From Acidobacteriota bacterium (lineage in GTDB: Bacteria > Acidobacteriota > Terriglobia > Bryobacterales > Bryobacteraceae): 64,000 nt of DNA. The DNA lies in NCBI GenBank assembly GCA_018268715.1, contig JAFDVZ010000008.1, forward strand, positions 244,234 through 308,233, given 5' to 3'. The notes beneath the pieces are model-generated. The model saw nothing but the letters and a program-made list of their open reading frames with translations, made no database searches and was not told the origin of the DNA. The translations under genes were made by a program, and so were the position numbers. Within the stretch, counting starts at the first letter, position 1. Every line of letters starts with the position of its first letter. This document shows positions 16,679-25,034 of this stretch, piece by piece.

Positions 16679-19458
16679 TAAAAGCTCAGCCTCAGGCCCA
16701 CCTGAATCACCCGCCCGCCGTGCGACCCGATGATCTTGCCGGCGTTCACGTTCGGCGCCGACGCCGGACCGATGGTGACATCGGGCGAGTTCCAGTCCGC
16801 ATGATTGATGAAGTTGAAGGCCGCCGCGCTGAACTCCATCACCCGGTCCGCGTCGAGCGGCACTCGTTTGTTCACGCTCAGGTCCCAGTTGTGCGCCGAA
16901 GGTCCGCGCAGCACCGGATCCGTGCGGCCCGCGTCGCCGGTGGTGAAATCGGCGGGCTGGTCGAAGGCGGCCGGGTTGAACCACAGGCTGGGCCCCGGAT
17001 CCGACACTTTCGGACTCACCCCGGGAACCACATTCACCCGCAACGCCTCCACCACGCCGCCCGTGTTGTTATAGGCCGGGTGCAGCGCCAGCGGAACGCC
17101 CGCCGCGTACATGCCACTGCCGGTAAGCGACCAGCCGTTCACCATGTGACGGCGCCAGTCGTTGTAATTCAGCAGCGCCTTATTGGACCCGATGGGTAAC
17201 TCGTAGGTATAAGTGAACTGCAGGTAGTTAGGACGGTTGTAGGGAGTCAGCGACCACTCATTGCGCCGGTTATAGTAATCCTGCACGCCGTACGGGCCCG
17301 AGTAATCGTCCATCTGCTTGGAGACCTCGAAATAGGCGTTCACCGTGAGTCCCAGGGAGATGCGCTTCTCCAGGCGGAGATAGCCGGCCGTGCGTCCGTA
17401 ATGCCCGTAGGGATACTGGCCATACAACTCAAAGCCCTTGTATTGCGGATAGGGCCGCAGGGAGCGGTTGAAGTCCTCATCGTTCAGTTGATCACGGTAT
17501 TGCAGGGCGCTCAGCGGAATGGCGTTGGGATTGGCGCTGCCGCCGCCCACCAGCAGGTTATGCCCGCCGGAAATCCCGCCCCCGGCGGTGACCACCACCG
17601 CGCCCGGCAGTTCGCGTTCCACCGACAGGCTGACGGAATGGTACACGGGGTCGTGGTCGGTCATGTCGATCAGATCGGCCACCGTGTCGTTGGCGCCGTC
17701 GGGACGCAGGTCGGGCAACGCGTGCGGCGGTTGCGGAAGCGCGCCGCCCAGCGTGACGGCGGGCTCCAGTTGGACGTTCTGCGACAGGAACGTCTGATAG
17801 CCGTTGAAACCCTGCGTGCCCCACTGTCCGAAGTAGATCGGGATGGCGGCATGGCTCAGCGCCCAGCCGGCGCGAACGGTGGTCTTGGCGGCCGCCGACG
17901 GGCTCCAGGAGAGGCTGGCCGACGGATCGATGCGATAGAGCACCGGGCGGAAGCCCCGCGAGACGCCGTTCTGTCCCGCCGCCACCAGCGCGCCCTTCAA
18001 CCCGTTAGCCGGATTGACGGCGTTGAGGTCGACGGTGGACTGCCGGTCGAACTTCTCGGTGCGTGGAGCGCGGCGCGTGGCCGTCGCCGCCACCGTGAGC
18101 GTCAGGTTCTTGCGCAGCTCATACTGGTCGCGGAAGGTGAAGGCGAACGAATTCCGACGGAAGTAAGAGGGCGAGAGCGTGGTGCTGCGTTCGGCGTATC
18201 CCGGCAGCCCCAGCAGGTAGCTCGCGAAGCTGTGCCCGGTGGCGACGATGCCCGGCAGGCTGGTGAGCCCGGTGGAGAACTGGTAGAAGCCGTCCGGATA
18301 CTTCGGCCAGTAGGTCTTCACCTGCTGGCGCGTGTGCTGCGCCACCATCCGTATGGAGTGTTTGCCGCGGCGGATCGACACGCCGTCGGTGAAAATGAAG
18401 TTGTTCCGCCCGTTGTCGGTGAACGGGGAACCTCGCCCCAGGCCGGTGTATTCTGCGAAACGGTAGACAGGGAACGCCGCGCCCTGCTCGCCCGTGTCGT
18501 AGGTGTCGGTGCTGGCCTCCAGGGTGGCCGTGTTGATGGTCTGCGGCGAGGCCGTGTACACCCATTCGATCGACGCCCTCCGGTTGGACGACCGCGTGTC
18601 GGCCGGCCCCGGGTTGCCCGCGTTGTCGAACCACTTGGACGCGCCCAGCAGCCCGTTTGAATAGCTGAAATCGAAGCTCAGGCGATGGCGTTCGTTCAAG
18701 GCGTGGTCCACCTTGCCGATGACGCCGTTGGCGACGTTGGTTTCCGGCGAATTGGCGAAGTAGTTGTTCTGGAAGAACGGCCCGGCGTCGGAGTTCGGCG
18801 TGGGGAAATAGCCCAGCGCCTTCACGGCCGTCGGATCCAGCCGCGAGAGCGGAATCCGGTTGCCGGGAAACGGATCGCGCGGGTATTGGAGATTGTCCTC
18901 GGCGACGGCGCGGTTGGGATCGTAGGCGGGATTGGCGCGCGTCGAGGCCGGATCGTAGATCGGCAACTGCGCGCCGGACTGGTCGACGGTGGCGGAAAAG
19001 TCGCCCTGCCGTTCGCCGAGCGTCGGAATGGTGCGCAGCGCGGTTCGCGAAATGCGTTCGCGCACGCCCTCGTAGCTGAGCGAGAAGTAGGTGCCGGGCC
19101 GCGGGGCCAGCAGTTTCGGGATCATCACCGGGCCGGTGACGTTGAACCCGAACTGGTTGCGCCGCAACAGGCTTTTGCTGCCGCCCCGCTGGACGATCTC
19201 ATGTGGCACCGCGTCGAGCAGATCGTTTCGCAGATTCTCGAACAACCGCCCGTGCCAGGCCTGGCTGGTCCCCGACCTGCGCCGCGCCGCCTGGGGCGAA
19301 TCCCCGCGCGCGCCCATCTGCGTGGTCTGGACCTTGAATTCCTGGACCGCCCGGTCCATTTCATTGGCTGGCGGCGGCGCCGCCGCGGGCCGCTGGGCTT
19401 CGACCGATGTGGCCAGCCACGCACACAATACAACTCGCGCCCCGAACGACAACCACAT
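16678..19458 (-). CDS. Oar-like TonB-receptor-type outer-membrane barrel lacking plug and carboxypeptidase-like domains
   Basis: A 926-residue outer-membrane protein of the acidobacterial Oar group. ATG 19458 opens a signal peptide (MWLSFGARVVLCAWLATSVEA). After about 15 residues of Ala/Pro linker the sequence enters the family at the end of the plug (VQEFKVQTTQMGAR), then FENLRNDLLDA, LLRRNQFGFNVTGPV and YFSLSYEGVRE. Beta-barrel sequence continues to the terminal aromatic residue (VGLRLSF). Typical Oar proteins are 1,000-1,200 residues with an N-terminal carboxypeptidase-regulatory-like domain, TonB box and full plug; these are absent. The stop overlaps the VWFA-like start (TAATG). Without a plug it may act as an open or structural barrel. 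Confidence 0.85.
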   Translation of the reverse strand: MWLSFGARVVLCAWLATSVEAQRPAAAPPPANEMDRAVQEFKVQTTQMGARGDSPQAARRRSGTSQAWHGRLFENLRNDLLDAVPHEIVQRGGSKSLLRRNQFGFNVTGPVMIPKLLAPRPGTYFSLSYEGVRERISRTALRTIPTLGERQGDFSATVDQSGAQLPIYDPASTRANPAYDPNRAVAEDNLQYPRDPFPGNRIPLSRLDPTAVKALGYFPTPNSDAGPFFQNNYFANSPETNVANGVIGKVDHALNERHRLSFDFSYSNGLLGASKWFDNAGNPGPADTRSSNRRASIEWVYTASPQTINTATLEASTDTYDTGEQGAAFPVYRFAEYTGLGRGSPFTDNGRNNFIFTDGVSIRRGKHSIRMVAQHTRQQVKTYWPKYPDGFYQFSTGLTSLPGIVATGHSFASYLLGLPGYAERSTTLSPSYFRRNSFAFTFRDQYELRKNLTLTVAATATRRAPRTEKFDRQSTVDLNAVNPANGLKGALVAAGQNGVSRGFRPVLYRIDPSASLSWSPSAAAKTTVRAGWALSHAAIPIYFGQWGTQGFNGYQTFLSQNVQLEPAVTLGGALPQPPHALPDLRPDGANDTVADLIDMTDHDPVYHSVSLSVERELPGAVVVTAGGGISGGHNLLVGGGSANPNAIPLSALQYRDQLNDEDFNRSLRPYPQYKGFELYGQYPYGHYGRTAGYLRLEKRISLGLTVNAYFEVSKQMDDYSGPYGVQDYYNRRNEWSLTPYNRPNYLQFTYTYELPIGSNKALLNYNDWRRHMVNGWSLTGSGMYAAGVPLALHPAYNNTGGVVEALRVNVVPGVSPKVSDPGPSLWFNPAAFDQPADFTTGDAGRTDPVLRGPSAHNWDLSVNKRVPLDADRVMEFSAAAFNFINHADWNSPDVTIGPASAPNVNAGKIIGSHGGRVIQVGLRLSF

Positions 19459-19490
19459 GACTTTATTGTATGAAGTCCGGCCCCGGCAGT

Positions 19491-20768
19491 TCAGGCGACC
19501 GACCGTAGCAACCCCAGGTCGGATTCCGCCGCGAGCTGTTCCAGTGAAAGCCCAGTTGCCGCGTAGGCGTGCTCCAGCGCCGCTTCCGAGGGCTCCCCGC
19601 CCTCCGTCGCCTCCTGGATTTCGGCGAGAAACAGCAGCGCCGCCAAGCCCCCATTCGCCACTTCGGGTCGATGGTGACAGCGCACGGCCTCCACAATCGG
19701 CTCCGGGAAGCTCCATCCCGTCAGCACCATGGCGCCCAATTCGGCGTGATCGCAGCCGAAGATGCAGGTTTCCGCGAACGCCGGGTCGCAACCGCCTTCG
19801 AGCAGGCGGTGGTAGGCGACGCTGGCCTCGCCGGAGTATTTCACTTCGAGCAGCCGGCCGACGTCGTGCATCAGGCCCGCCAGAAACGCCTCGTCCTTGG
19901 AAATCCGACCGCCGCGCTCGGCCAGATCCTCGGCGCGGCGCGAGGTTTCGAGCGAGTGCGTCCAGATGGCGCCGAGTTCAGAGGAGGCGAACAACGGTCG
20001 CATGGAGGCCGCCGTAACAATCCGGCGCGTCTCCTCGAGCCCGATATAGGAGATGGCGTGCCCGATAGTGGTAATCTGCCCCACCGGGCTGTAGAGGCAT
20101 GAATTGGCCGCGTGAATCAGCCGCCCCGCCAGCACCTGGTCCTTTGAGACCATGGCGGAAATCTGCGAATAGCTGGCCGGATCGCCCGCCGCGAGCGCCA
20201 ACGCCTTCAGCGCGATGGCGGGATAGACCGGCAGTTGCGAAACCGTCCGCAACAGGTCAGCCGGCGCCGGTCGAGGGAAGCTTTGCAGCGCGCGGAAAGC
20301 GGCCGGCTGGATCCACCCGTCCGACGCCTTGCGCCGCAGGATGTCGTAGGCCTCCCCGCGCGGGTCCGCGTCGGGCTTCGCCGCCTCGATTCGCTCGACG
20401 TAGAAGTTCGCCACCGTGAGCAGTCCCGCCAACGCGTCGCCCCGGTTGTTCAGGGACGCGGAGTGGAATGCTTTCAACACTTTGAGCAGGGTTTCCAGAT
20501 GCCGTCGCCGGGCCGTGGGGTCCAATTGGAAGGGCTCCACCTGGCACTGGCGCTGCATGATGGCGAGCGTGGAAGCGGTGGTTTCAGGGCTCAGCAACTC
20601 GGGCGGATAGTGGTGCACCAGCGCGGCGTCGGCCACCAGCCGCTCCTCGGCCACCGAGGCGCCGTTGCGGCGAGCCAACTCCGCGGCCACCGCCCGAACT
20701 CTACGGCAATGTTGCGGCAGGGCTCGTTGCCCGCCCGCTCGATTGCCGTTTGCTGGAACCTGGGCCAT
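19491..20768 (-). CDS. HDOD-domain signalling protein with degenerate HD-like N-terminus
   Basis: A cytoplasmic protein of 425 residues. The HDOD domain (about 160-390) shows LLRTVSQLPVYPAIALKAL, GRLIHAANSCLY, ISYIGLEETRRIV and the HD-type metal motif LMHDVGRLLEVKYSG, followed by HAELGAMVLTGW and CHHRPE. The first 60 residues (QHCRRVRAVAAELARRNG, then AALVHHYPPELLSPE) look like the start of an HD-GYP domain whose HD pair has become HH. ATG 20768 was taken; GTG 20774 is two codons upstream. HDOD proteins usually relay regulatory inputs, but no partner is adjacent. The Oar-like gene starts 32 bases downstream on the same strand. Confidence 0.85.
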   Translation of the reverse strand: MAQVPANGNRAGGQRALPQHCRRVRAVAAELARRNGASVAEERLVADAALVHHYPPELLSPETTASTLAIMQRQCQVEPFQLDPTARRRHLETLLKVLKAFHSASLNNRGDALAGLLTVANFYVERIEAAKPDADPRGEAYDILRRKASDGWIQPAAFRALQSFPRPAPADLLRTVSQLPVYPAIALKALALAAGDPASYSQISAMVSKDQVLAGRLIHAANSCLYSPVGQITTIGHAISYIGLEETRRIVTAASMRPLFASSELGAIWTHSLETSRRAEDLAERGGRISKDEAFLAGLMHDVGRLLEVKYSGEASVAYHRLLEGGCDPAFAETCIFGCDHAELGAMVLTGWSFPEPIVEAVRCHHRPEVANGGLAALLFLAEIQEATEGGEPSEAALEHAYAATGLSLEQLAAESDLGLLRSVA

Positions 20769-20876
20769 CCACACGCTTATCGGCGCGATTCGGCGTTCCT
20801 TGAATACTGGTTGTGGCGCTTCCTCTCATAGGATCTTTCCGAGCCCGACGATGTGGCGAAACGCTCTCAGTTTGGC

Positions 20877-20882
20877 TACAAT
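20877..20882 (+). promoter_or_regulatory. Candidate -10 element of the tRNA-Gln gene
   Basis: TACAAT lies 13 bases before the mature tRNA 5' end, a normal position for a tRNA promoter. No good -35 hexamer is seen at 17 +/- 1 bases upstream. Confidence 0.4.
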
Positions 20883-20895
20883 GAAATTTAGCCAT

Positions 20896-20969
20896 TGGGA
20901 GGTCGTCTAATGGTAAGACTGCAGACTCTGGATCTGCGTATCGGGGTTCGAGTCCCTGCCTCCCAGCCA
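20896..20969 (+). tRNA. tRNA-Gln (anticodon CTG)
   Basis: Acceptor arm TGGGAGG (20896-20902) pairs fully with CCTCCCA (20959-20965); discriminator G and an encoded CCA follow. The anticodon stem GCAGA/TCTGC encloses the loop CTCTGGA, with T33 and anticodon CTG. The T arm CGGGG-TTCGAGT-CCCTG has one G-T pair. The gene stands alone between HDOD and GNAT. Confidence 0.95.
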
Positions 20970-21029
20970 CAACCCCAGCACTCGCTCGGCGCCCTCCAGT
21001 AGTCCACGTCGGTCTTTTCGTCCGCTCCC

Positions 21030-21548
21030 ATGGTTCAAATCGAAACTGAACGGCTTACGCTTTCCACCTGGGACGATGCCGATCTGGAACGTTTCCGGCC
21101 CATTGCCACCGATCCCCGCGTGATGCGCTTCATCACAGGCGGAGAACCCTGGCCCGACCAGCGAATCGCCCTGTTCATCCGCCGAAACCAGGAAATTTTC
21201 CAGGAACACGGATTCTGCCGCTGGAAATTGGAAGAAAAATCTACCGGCCGCCTGGTGGGATTTTGCGGTCCCGGGTTCCTCGCCGGGCTGCCGGATCCGG
21301 AAATTGGGTGGTGGCTCGCGGTGGACCGTTGGGGTCTTGGATTGGCGACCGAGGCGGCGCGGGCGGCCTTCCATCATGCGACCAATTGCCGCCGCGTCGA
21401 GCGGCTGATCTCGATCGCGCATCCGGACAATGGGCCCTCCATCCGCGTGATGCAGAAGCTCGGATTACGCTATCAAAAGTCGATGGAATATAACGGTCAG
21501 CCCGTCGTGGTATATAACTGGGAAAGCGAGCCCACCCCTACGCCGTAA
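21030..21548 (+). CDS. GNAT-family N-acetyltransferase (RimJ/RimL type)
   Basis: A 172-residue acetyltransferase. The N-terminus TERLTLSTWDDADLERFRPIATDPRVMRFI is the standard RimJ/RimL opening. The central strand WWLAVDRWGLGLATEAARAAFHHA carries the acetyl-CoA pyrophosphate loop in a somewhat altered form: WGLGLATEA replaces the common R/QxxGxG/A. The end GPSIRVMQKLGLRYQKS is the usual closing helix. The acceptor may be a ribosomal-protein N-terminus or a small amine. It is convergent with a microprotein gene, overlapping by 11 bases. Confidence 0.87.
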   Translation: MVQIETERLTLSTWDDADLERFRPIATDPRVMRFITGGEPWPDQRIALFIRRNQEIFQEHGFCRWKLEEKSTGRLVGFCGPGFLAGLPDPEIGWWLAVDRWGLGLATEAARAAFHHATNCRRVERLISIAHPDNGPSIRVMQKLGLRYQKSMEYNGQPVVVYNWESEPTPTP

Positions 21549-21702
21549 CGGCGTGGGACTCTTCCTCCACCGGCGAGGGTGTGGATTCGGGCTCCGGCTC
21601 TGTGTCCATTTGCCACTCGGCGTCCGGACGCGGCGATGAAGTCAGGGCCTGTAAAAACATGCCCAGGATCAACAGAAACACCACCAAACCGGCGATCATC
21701 AT
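21538..21702 (-). CDS. Single-helix membrane microprotein (54 aa)
   Basis: The frame from ATG 21702 encodes a short protein: membrane helix at residues 2-20 (MMIAGLVVFLLILGMFLQAL), then a Pro/Glu-rich acidic tail with TEPEPEST and SPVEEESH, ending AVTA. GAGG lies just before the start. The hydrophobic then strongly acidic layout is protein-like and unlikely by chance. It converges on the acetyltransferase gene, overlapping its last 11 bases. No family is recognised; the role may be as an inner-membrane accessory peptide. Confidence 0.55.
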   Translation of the reverse strand: MMIAGLVVFLLILGMFLQALTSSPRPDAEWQMDTEPEPESTPSPVEEESHAVTA

Positions 21703-21814
21703 AACCTCGAACCCCCACTAGTCACGACGGACTAGAGCAATCTTCGTTCCAAAATGTATACGCGATTTTCGCGGGTTCGGATGGCTCACAATTTTGAAAA
21801 TTCCGAAACCGCCA

Positions 21815-23809
21815 TCAGCGCTTATCGGAGAGAGCGGGTTCGTATAGAGCCGCATAGCGCAAAAACTGACGGACTACATCCCTGGGGTAGCTGACCGTGA
21901 CGATGGTCGCCTCGCCGCCCGGCGCAAACGTCGCGTTCAACTCCGGATTCACCCCCGCGAAATAGGTGGGCAGGTTCAACGCCCGGTATCGGGCCAACAC
22001 CTGATCGCGCAGCTTGGGATCGAAACGTACGCCGTAGCGGTCAATCAGCTTCTTGATCGCGGCGTAGTCGCCCTCGGCCTTGATGCGCATGAGTTCGGCA
22101 AGCAGCATGCCGACGCCCTGGCGCATCTTCTCGAAGCTCGTGATGGCGTAGTACGTCTTGCCGTTTCGTGTGACAGTTTGGATAGCGCCGGTCTTGTCAC
22201 GGATGTATTCGGCAATCAACTGGCGGTCGCGTTGGTGATCCTCTTCAATCGTTTCGCCGGATGGGTTGCGGGCCAACTGCACCAGCGTCGTGCGCACCGA
22301 GTTGTAATACATCGCCTTCGCCACATCCGGATGGGAGATCAGCCCCCACTCGCGGAGTTTGGGATCGAAAATGTTCCACAACGCCATCAGATCGGCGCGC
22401 GCCTCCTCGAGCGTAGAGGAGTACTCCTTGAGGTAATACGAGGCGTCGTGCGTCAACTTCGGGTTCGTTTTGCCCGAACCGTGGCCGATCACCTCATGCA
22501 GGGCCGTCAGGATCTCCTCGGCCTCGCCTCCGTACTTGGAAACGATGGCGATCTCCTCGGGGCTGGCGGCGAACTCGTTCAGCGAGCTGTCGCCGCGCGC
22601 CGAATCGATGGCGCGCGAACTGGCCGTGAACATGAAGCTCTTGGAGCCGTACTTCTCCCGTATCTCCTTCTCATTCGGCAAGTTATCACCGATGGTGCCG
22701 ACATGAAAATCGCCTGTTTCGATCACCACTTCGACGGCCTTGGCGAGCGGGGGATTCACGTTCAGCTTTCGGTAGCGCGGCTCCCACGGAGCGTGCTCTT
22801 CAAAGTACATGGCGTGTCCGGCAAGGACCTTCATGAGCTCGGTCAGATGCTCGTCGGTCAGCGACACGAAGGCCTGGGATGTACCCTTGGCGCCGCGGGC
22901 GTCGCGGTAGACTTCGATGAAGCCGTTGGCGAAGTCGACGCGCGAGTTGTCGGACACCCAGGCCGCGCCGAACGCCAGCCAGTCGTTAAAATCGCCGGTC
23001 TGGTAGAAGCGGATCAAGGCGCGGATAGCCTCGGCCTGCTTCGGGGTCGCGGCGCGGGCCGCCCGTTCGAGGAACTGGATCGCCCTCGACAGGTATTTGG
23101 CATAGTAGCCGGGCGCGATTTTGCCGTCGGGCGTCCCGGCGCGGTAAACCTGCTCGGTCAGCTTCCCTCCCACCTTCTCCACCCGCGAGTTCAACGGGTA
23201 GCGTTCGACGAAGCCCTTCAGATCGGCCAGGCTGACGCCGGCGTAGAAGTTGTTTGAACTGGCCGCGAGGATATCCAGCCCGCCGCGCGGCGATTTCGCC
23301 GTGATCGACGGCTCGAAGGCGGGGTCGAACAGCGATGGCCGGAGTTGCGCGAGTTCGGCGCCGAACTCCGCTTCGGTTCCGAGCGGCGCGCCGTTGCGGA
23401 TCGCCTGAACCCCGGCCTGCCGGAGTTCCTCATAGGTGAAAGCCGGCAGGAACTTGAGCGCCGTCATCTCGTTGTGGTTGCCGCGGTTGGCCCAGAACAG
23501 CTTGGTGAACTCCAGGATTTTTCCGAACACCGGCGCGGGGATGCCCTTGGGATGCGACACAATCCCCTCGAGCACCCGTTTCTGGCGGAGCCCGTATGCC
23601 GACTGCTGGTCATAAATGATAGGATCGATGGCGATGGCGGCCTGTGTCAGCCAGTAGGTGAGCGCCTTTTCGCGCGGCGTCAGCCGTTCGAAGCTGGGCG
23701 CCTGAAGCTGGATGAACCCAGTGTCCTTGACGCGCTCCACCAAAGCGGTGGGCTTGGTTTGGGCGGCGGCCGTGGAGATGGCGAGAACGAGCAGTAGCTG
23801 GCGGGGCAA
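21815..23809 (-). CDS. Exported dipeptidyl-peptidase III-like zinc peptidase (M49)
   Basis: A metallopeptidase of family M49 with 664 residues. The zinc site is HEVIGH (first His about residue 438) followed by GSGKTNP, and the second conserved motif is EEARAD. Both match the M49 pattern HEXXGH and EExRA. The N-terminus (MPRQLLLVLAISTAAAQ) is a signal peptide, so the enzyme should act in the periplasm or outside, unlike cytosolic eukaryotic DPP III. The start appears to be TTG 23809, nine bases after AGGAG; no in-frame ATG fits. It would remove dipeptides from short peptide N-termini. It is divergent from lexA with a shared 130-base upstream region. Confidence 0.9.
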   Translation of the reverse strand: MPRQLLLVLAISTAAAQTKPTALVERVKDTGFIQLQAPSFERLTPREKALTYWLTQAAIAIDPIIYDQQSAYGLRQKRVLEGIVSHPKGIPAPVFGKILEFTKLFWANRGNHNEMTALKFLPAFTYEELRQAGVQAIRNGAPLGTEAEFGAELAQLRPSLFDPAFEPSITAKSPRGGLDILAASSNNFYAGVSLADLKGFVERYPLNSRVEKVGGKLTEQVYRAGTPDGKIAPGYYAKYLSRAIQFLERAARAATPKQAEAIRALIRFYQTGDFNDWLAFGAAWVSDNSRVDFANGFIEVYRDARGAKGTSQAFVSLTDEHLTELMKVLAGHAMYFEEHAPWEPRYRKLNVNPPLAKAVEVVIETGDFHVGTIGDNLPNEKEIREKYGSKSFMFTASSRAIDSARGDSSLNEFAASPEEIAIVSKYGGEAEEILTALHEVIGHGSGKTNPKLTHDASYYLKEYSSTLEEARADLMALWNIFDPKLREWGLISHPDVAKAMYYNSVRTTLVQLARNPSGETIEEDHQRDRQLIAEYIRDKTGAIQTVTRNGKTYYAITSFEKMRQGVGMLLAELMRIKAEGDYAAIKKLIDRYGVRFDPKLRDQVLARYRALNLPTYFAGVNPELNATFAPGGEATIVTVSYPRDVVRQFLRYAALYEPALSDKR

Positions 23810-23894
23810 GGATAAGGACTCCTAGGTCCTTTATAACAGACCCTCCTCGGCGATGAATCGTACCCCCCACTTGGCGGTGGGCCATTGAATTTTA

Positions 23895-23923
23895 TTGACT
23901 TTCTCCTTTTGTTCGCTCACAAT
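23895..23923 (+). promoter_or_regulatory. Candidate lexA promoter with overlapping inverted repeat
   Basis: TTGACT (23895-23900), a 17-base spacer and CACAAT (23918-23923) form a plausible sigma-70 promoter just upstream of the lexA ribosome-binding site. A short inverted repeat TTGT-N6-ACAA (23909-23922) overlaps the -10 region and could be a LexA autoregulatory site. Its arms are only four bases. Confidence 0.5.
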
Positions 23924-23939
23924 GCCTAGTGAGGTCAGG

Positions 23940-24557
23940 ATGGCTCTCACCAGACGGCAGAAGGAAGTGCTGGACGCAATCGCGTCCTTCGTGAAGGAAC
24001 ACCAATACAACCCGAGTTTCGACGAGTTGGCGTCGGCGCTTGGACTGGCGTCGCTCGCCACCGTGCATAAGCACATACTCGCGCTCGAGTCGAAACAGTA
24101 TCTGACGCGGAACTACAACCGCAGCCGGTCGGTCGAACTGACGCCAAAGTATTTTGAGGAGCAGCGGCAATTTGACGAGCCGGGCGCCATCCCGCTGATG
24201 GGGCGCATCGCCGCCGGCCAGCCGGTGGAATCTTTCGACCGGGGCGGATCGGTGAGCTTCGCCGATTTCGCCAACTCCGCCGACACCTACGCGCTCGAGG
24301 TCCGGGGCGACTCGATGATCGAGGATCACATCTGCAGCGGCGATTTCGTGCTGGTGCAGAGGATCAACCATGTGCGCAACGGCGACATCGTGGTGGCGCT
24401 GGTGGAAAAGCGCGAAACCACCCTCAAGCGTTTCTACGACGAGGGCGACGCCATTCGCCTGCAGCCGGCAAATTCGGAGATGAGCCCCATCCGGGTCCCC
24501 AAGCCGGACGTGGAGATTCAGGGCAAGGTCCTGGCGGTGCTACGAAAGTACCGCTAG
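23940..24557 (+). CDS. lexA: LexA repressor (SOS response)
   Basis: Transcriptional repressor of the DNA-damage response that self-cleaves when stimulated by RecA. ATG 23940 follows GAGG at five bases. The N-terminal winged helix opens LTRRQKEVLDAIASFV. The self-cleavage site is Ala92-Gly93 in IAAGQPVES. The catalytic dyad is Ser125 in GDSMIEDHI and Lys163 in ETTLKRF. All key residues are present and the length (205) is normal. It stands alone, divergent from the M49 peptidase. uvrA at 50.1 kb is a possible SOS target, but no shared operator was found. Confidence 0.95.
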   Translation: MALTRRQKEVLDAIASFVKEHQYNPSFDELASALGLASLATVHKHILALESKQYLTRNYNRSRSVELTPKYFEEQRQFDEPGAIPLMGRIAAGQPVESFDRGGSVSFADFANSADTYALEVRGDSMIEDHICSGDFVLVQRINHVRNGDIVVALVEKRETTLKRFYDEGDAIRLQPANSEMSPIRVPKPDVEIQGKVLAVLRKYR

Positions 24558-24600
24558 GGCGCCGATCGTCAACCGCCGGGGCGCCTCTTTCGTCTATCTT
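24558..24600 (+). terminator. Weak candidate terminator after lexA
   Basis: GGCGCC (24558-24563) can pair with GGCGCC (24580-24585), followed by the T-rich tail TCTTTCGTCTATCTTT. The stem is only six pairs with a 16-base loop, so this is tentative. Confidence 0.35.
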
Positions 24601-24661
24601 TGTAAATTGCCGCCCCGGGCGGAAACCCCGGCGGCCGCGGCGTCATCTGCTAAAATAGGAG

Positions 24662-25009
24662 ATGATGAGCGGCCTTAAGCGCTTTATTTTGTGGGATTAT
24701 CCTCGCGCAGGCTGGCAGTACGACCTGATGGTCGGCCTCATCCTGGTCTTCATCTTCCTGACTCCGCGGGAGTGGTTCCGCGACCAGCCGCGCGCCACCA
24801 GCGTGGTGATGGTCCCATCCAGCCAAGGCAGCGCCTTTTGGATCGAACCGGGACTGCTCGAGGATCTGCCCGACTCCGAGCGCATCAATCGGGCCGCGGG
24901 CATGATCCAATCGAAGACCGGGAAGAAGCACCAGGTGACGCGCGTCGAGCCGATCTTCGACTCCGAACAGGACATCAGGGGGTACATGGCGTTCACGACG
25001 ACGCCCTAA
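24662..25009 (+). CDS. Small single-pass membrane protein, unknown
   Basis: A 115-residue protein. AGGAG overlaps the first of two possible ATG starts (24662 and 24665). A membrane helix runs from about residue 22 to 35 (LMVGLILVFIFLTP) after a short aromatic N-terminus (FILWDYPRAGWQYD). The following soluble part has no recognised motif. It precedes the LolA-like gene by 25 bases on the same strand and is probably co-transcribed with it. Conserved small proteins of this kind upstream of lolA-like genes could be accessory factors for lipoprotein traffic, but this is only positional. Confidence 0.7.
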   Translation: MMSGLKRFILWDYPRAGWQYDLMVGLILVFIFLTPREWFRDQPRATSVVMVPSSQGSAFWIEPGLLEDLPDSERINRAAGMIQSKTGKKHQVTRVEPIFDSEQDIRGYMAFTTTP

Positions 25010-25034
25010 CCCGGATCGTAGGCCGGCCATTTCG

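Noticed and set aside
20701..21422. Two minus-strand frames containing GLEPRYADPES or GGRDSNPDTQIQ
   Set aside because: These strings are the well-known translation artefacts of the antisense strand of a tRNA gene, here tRNA-Gln.
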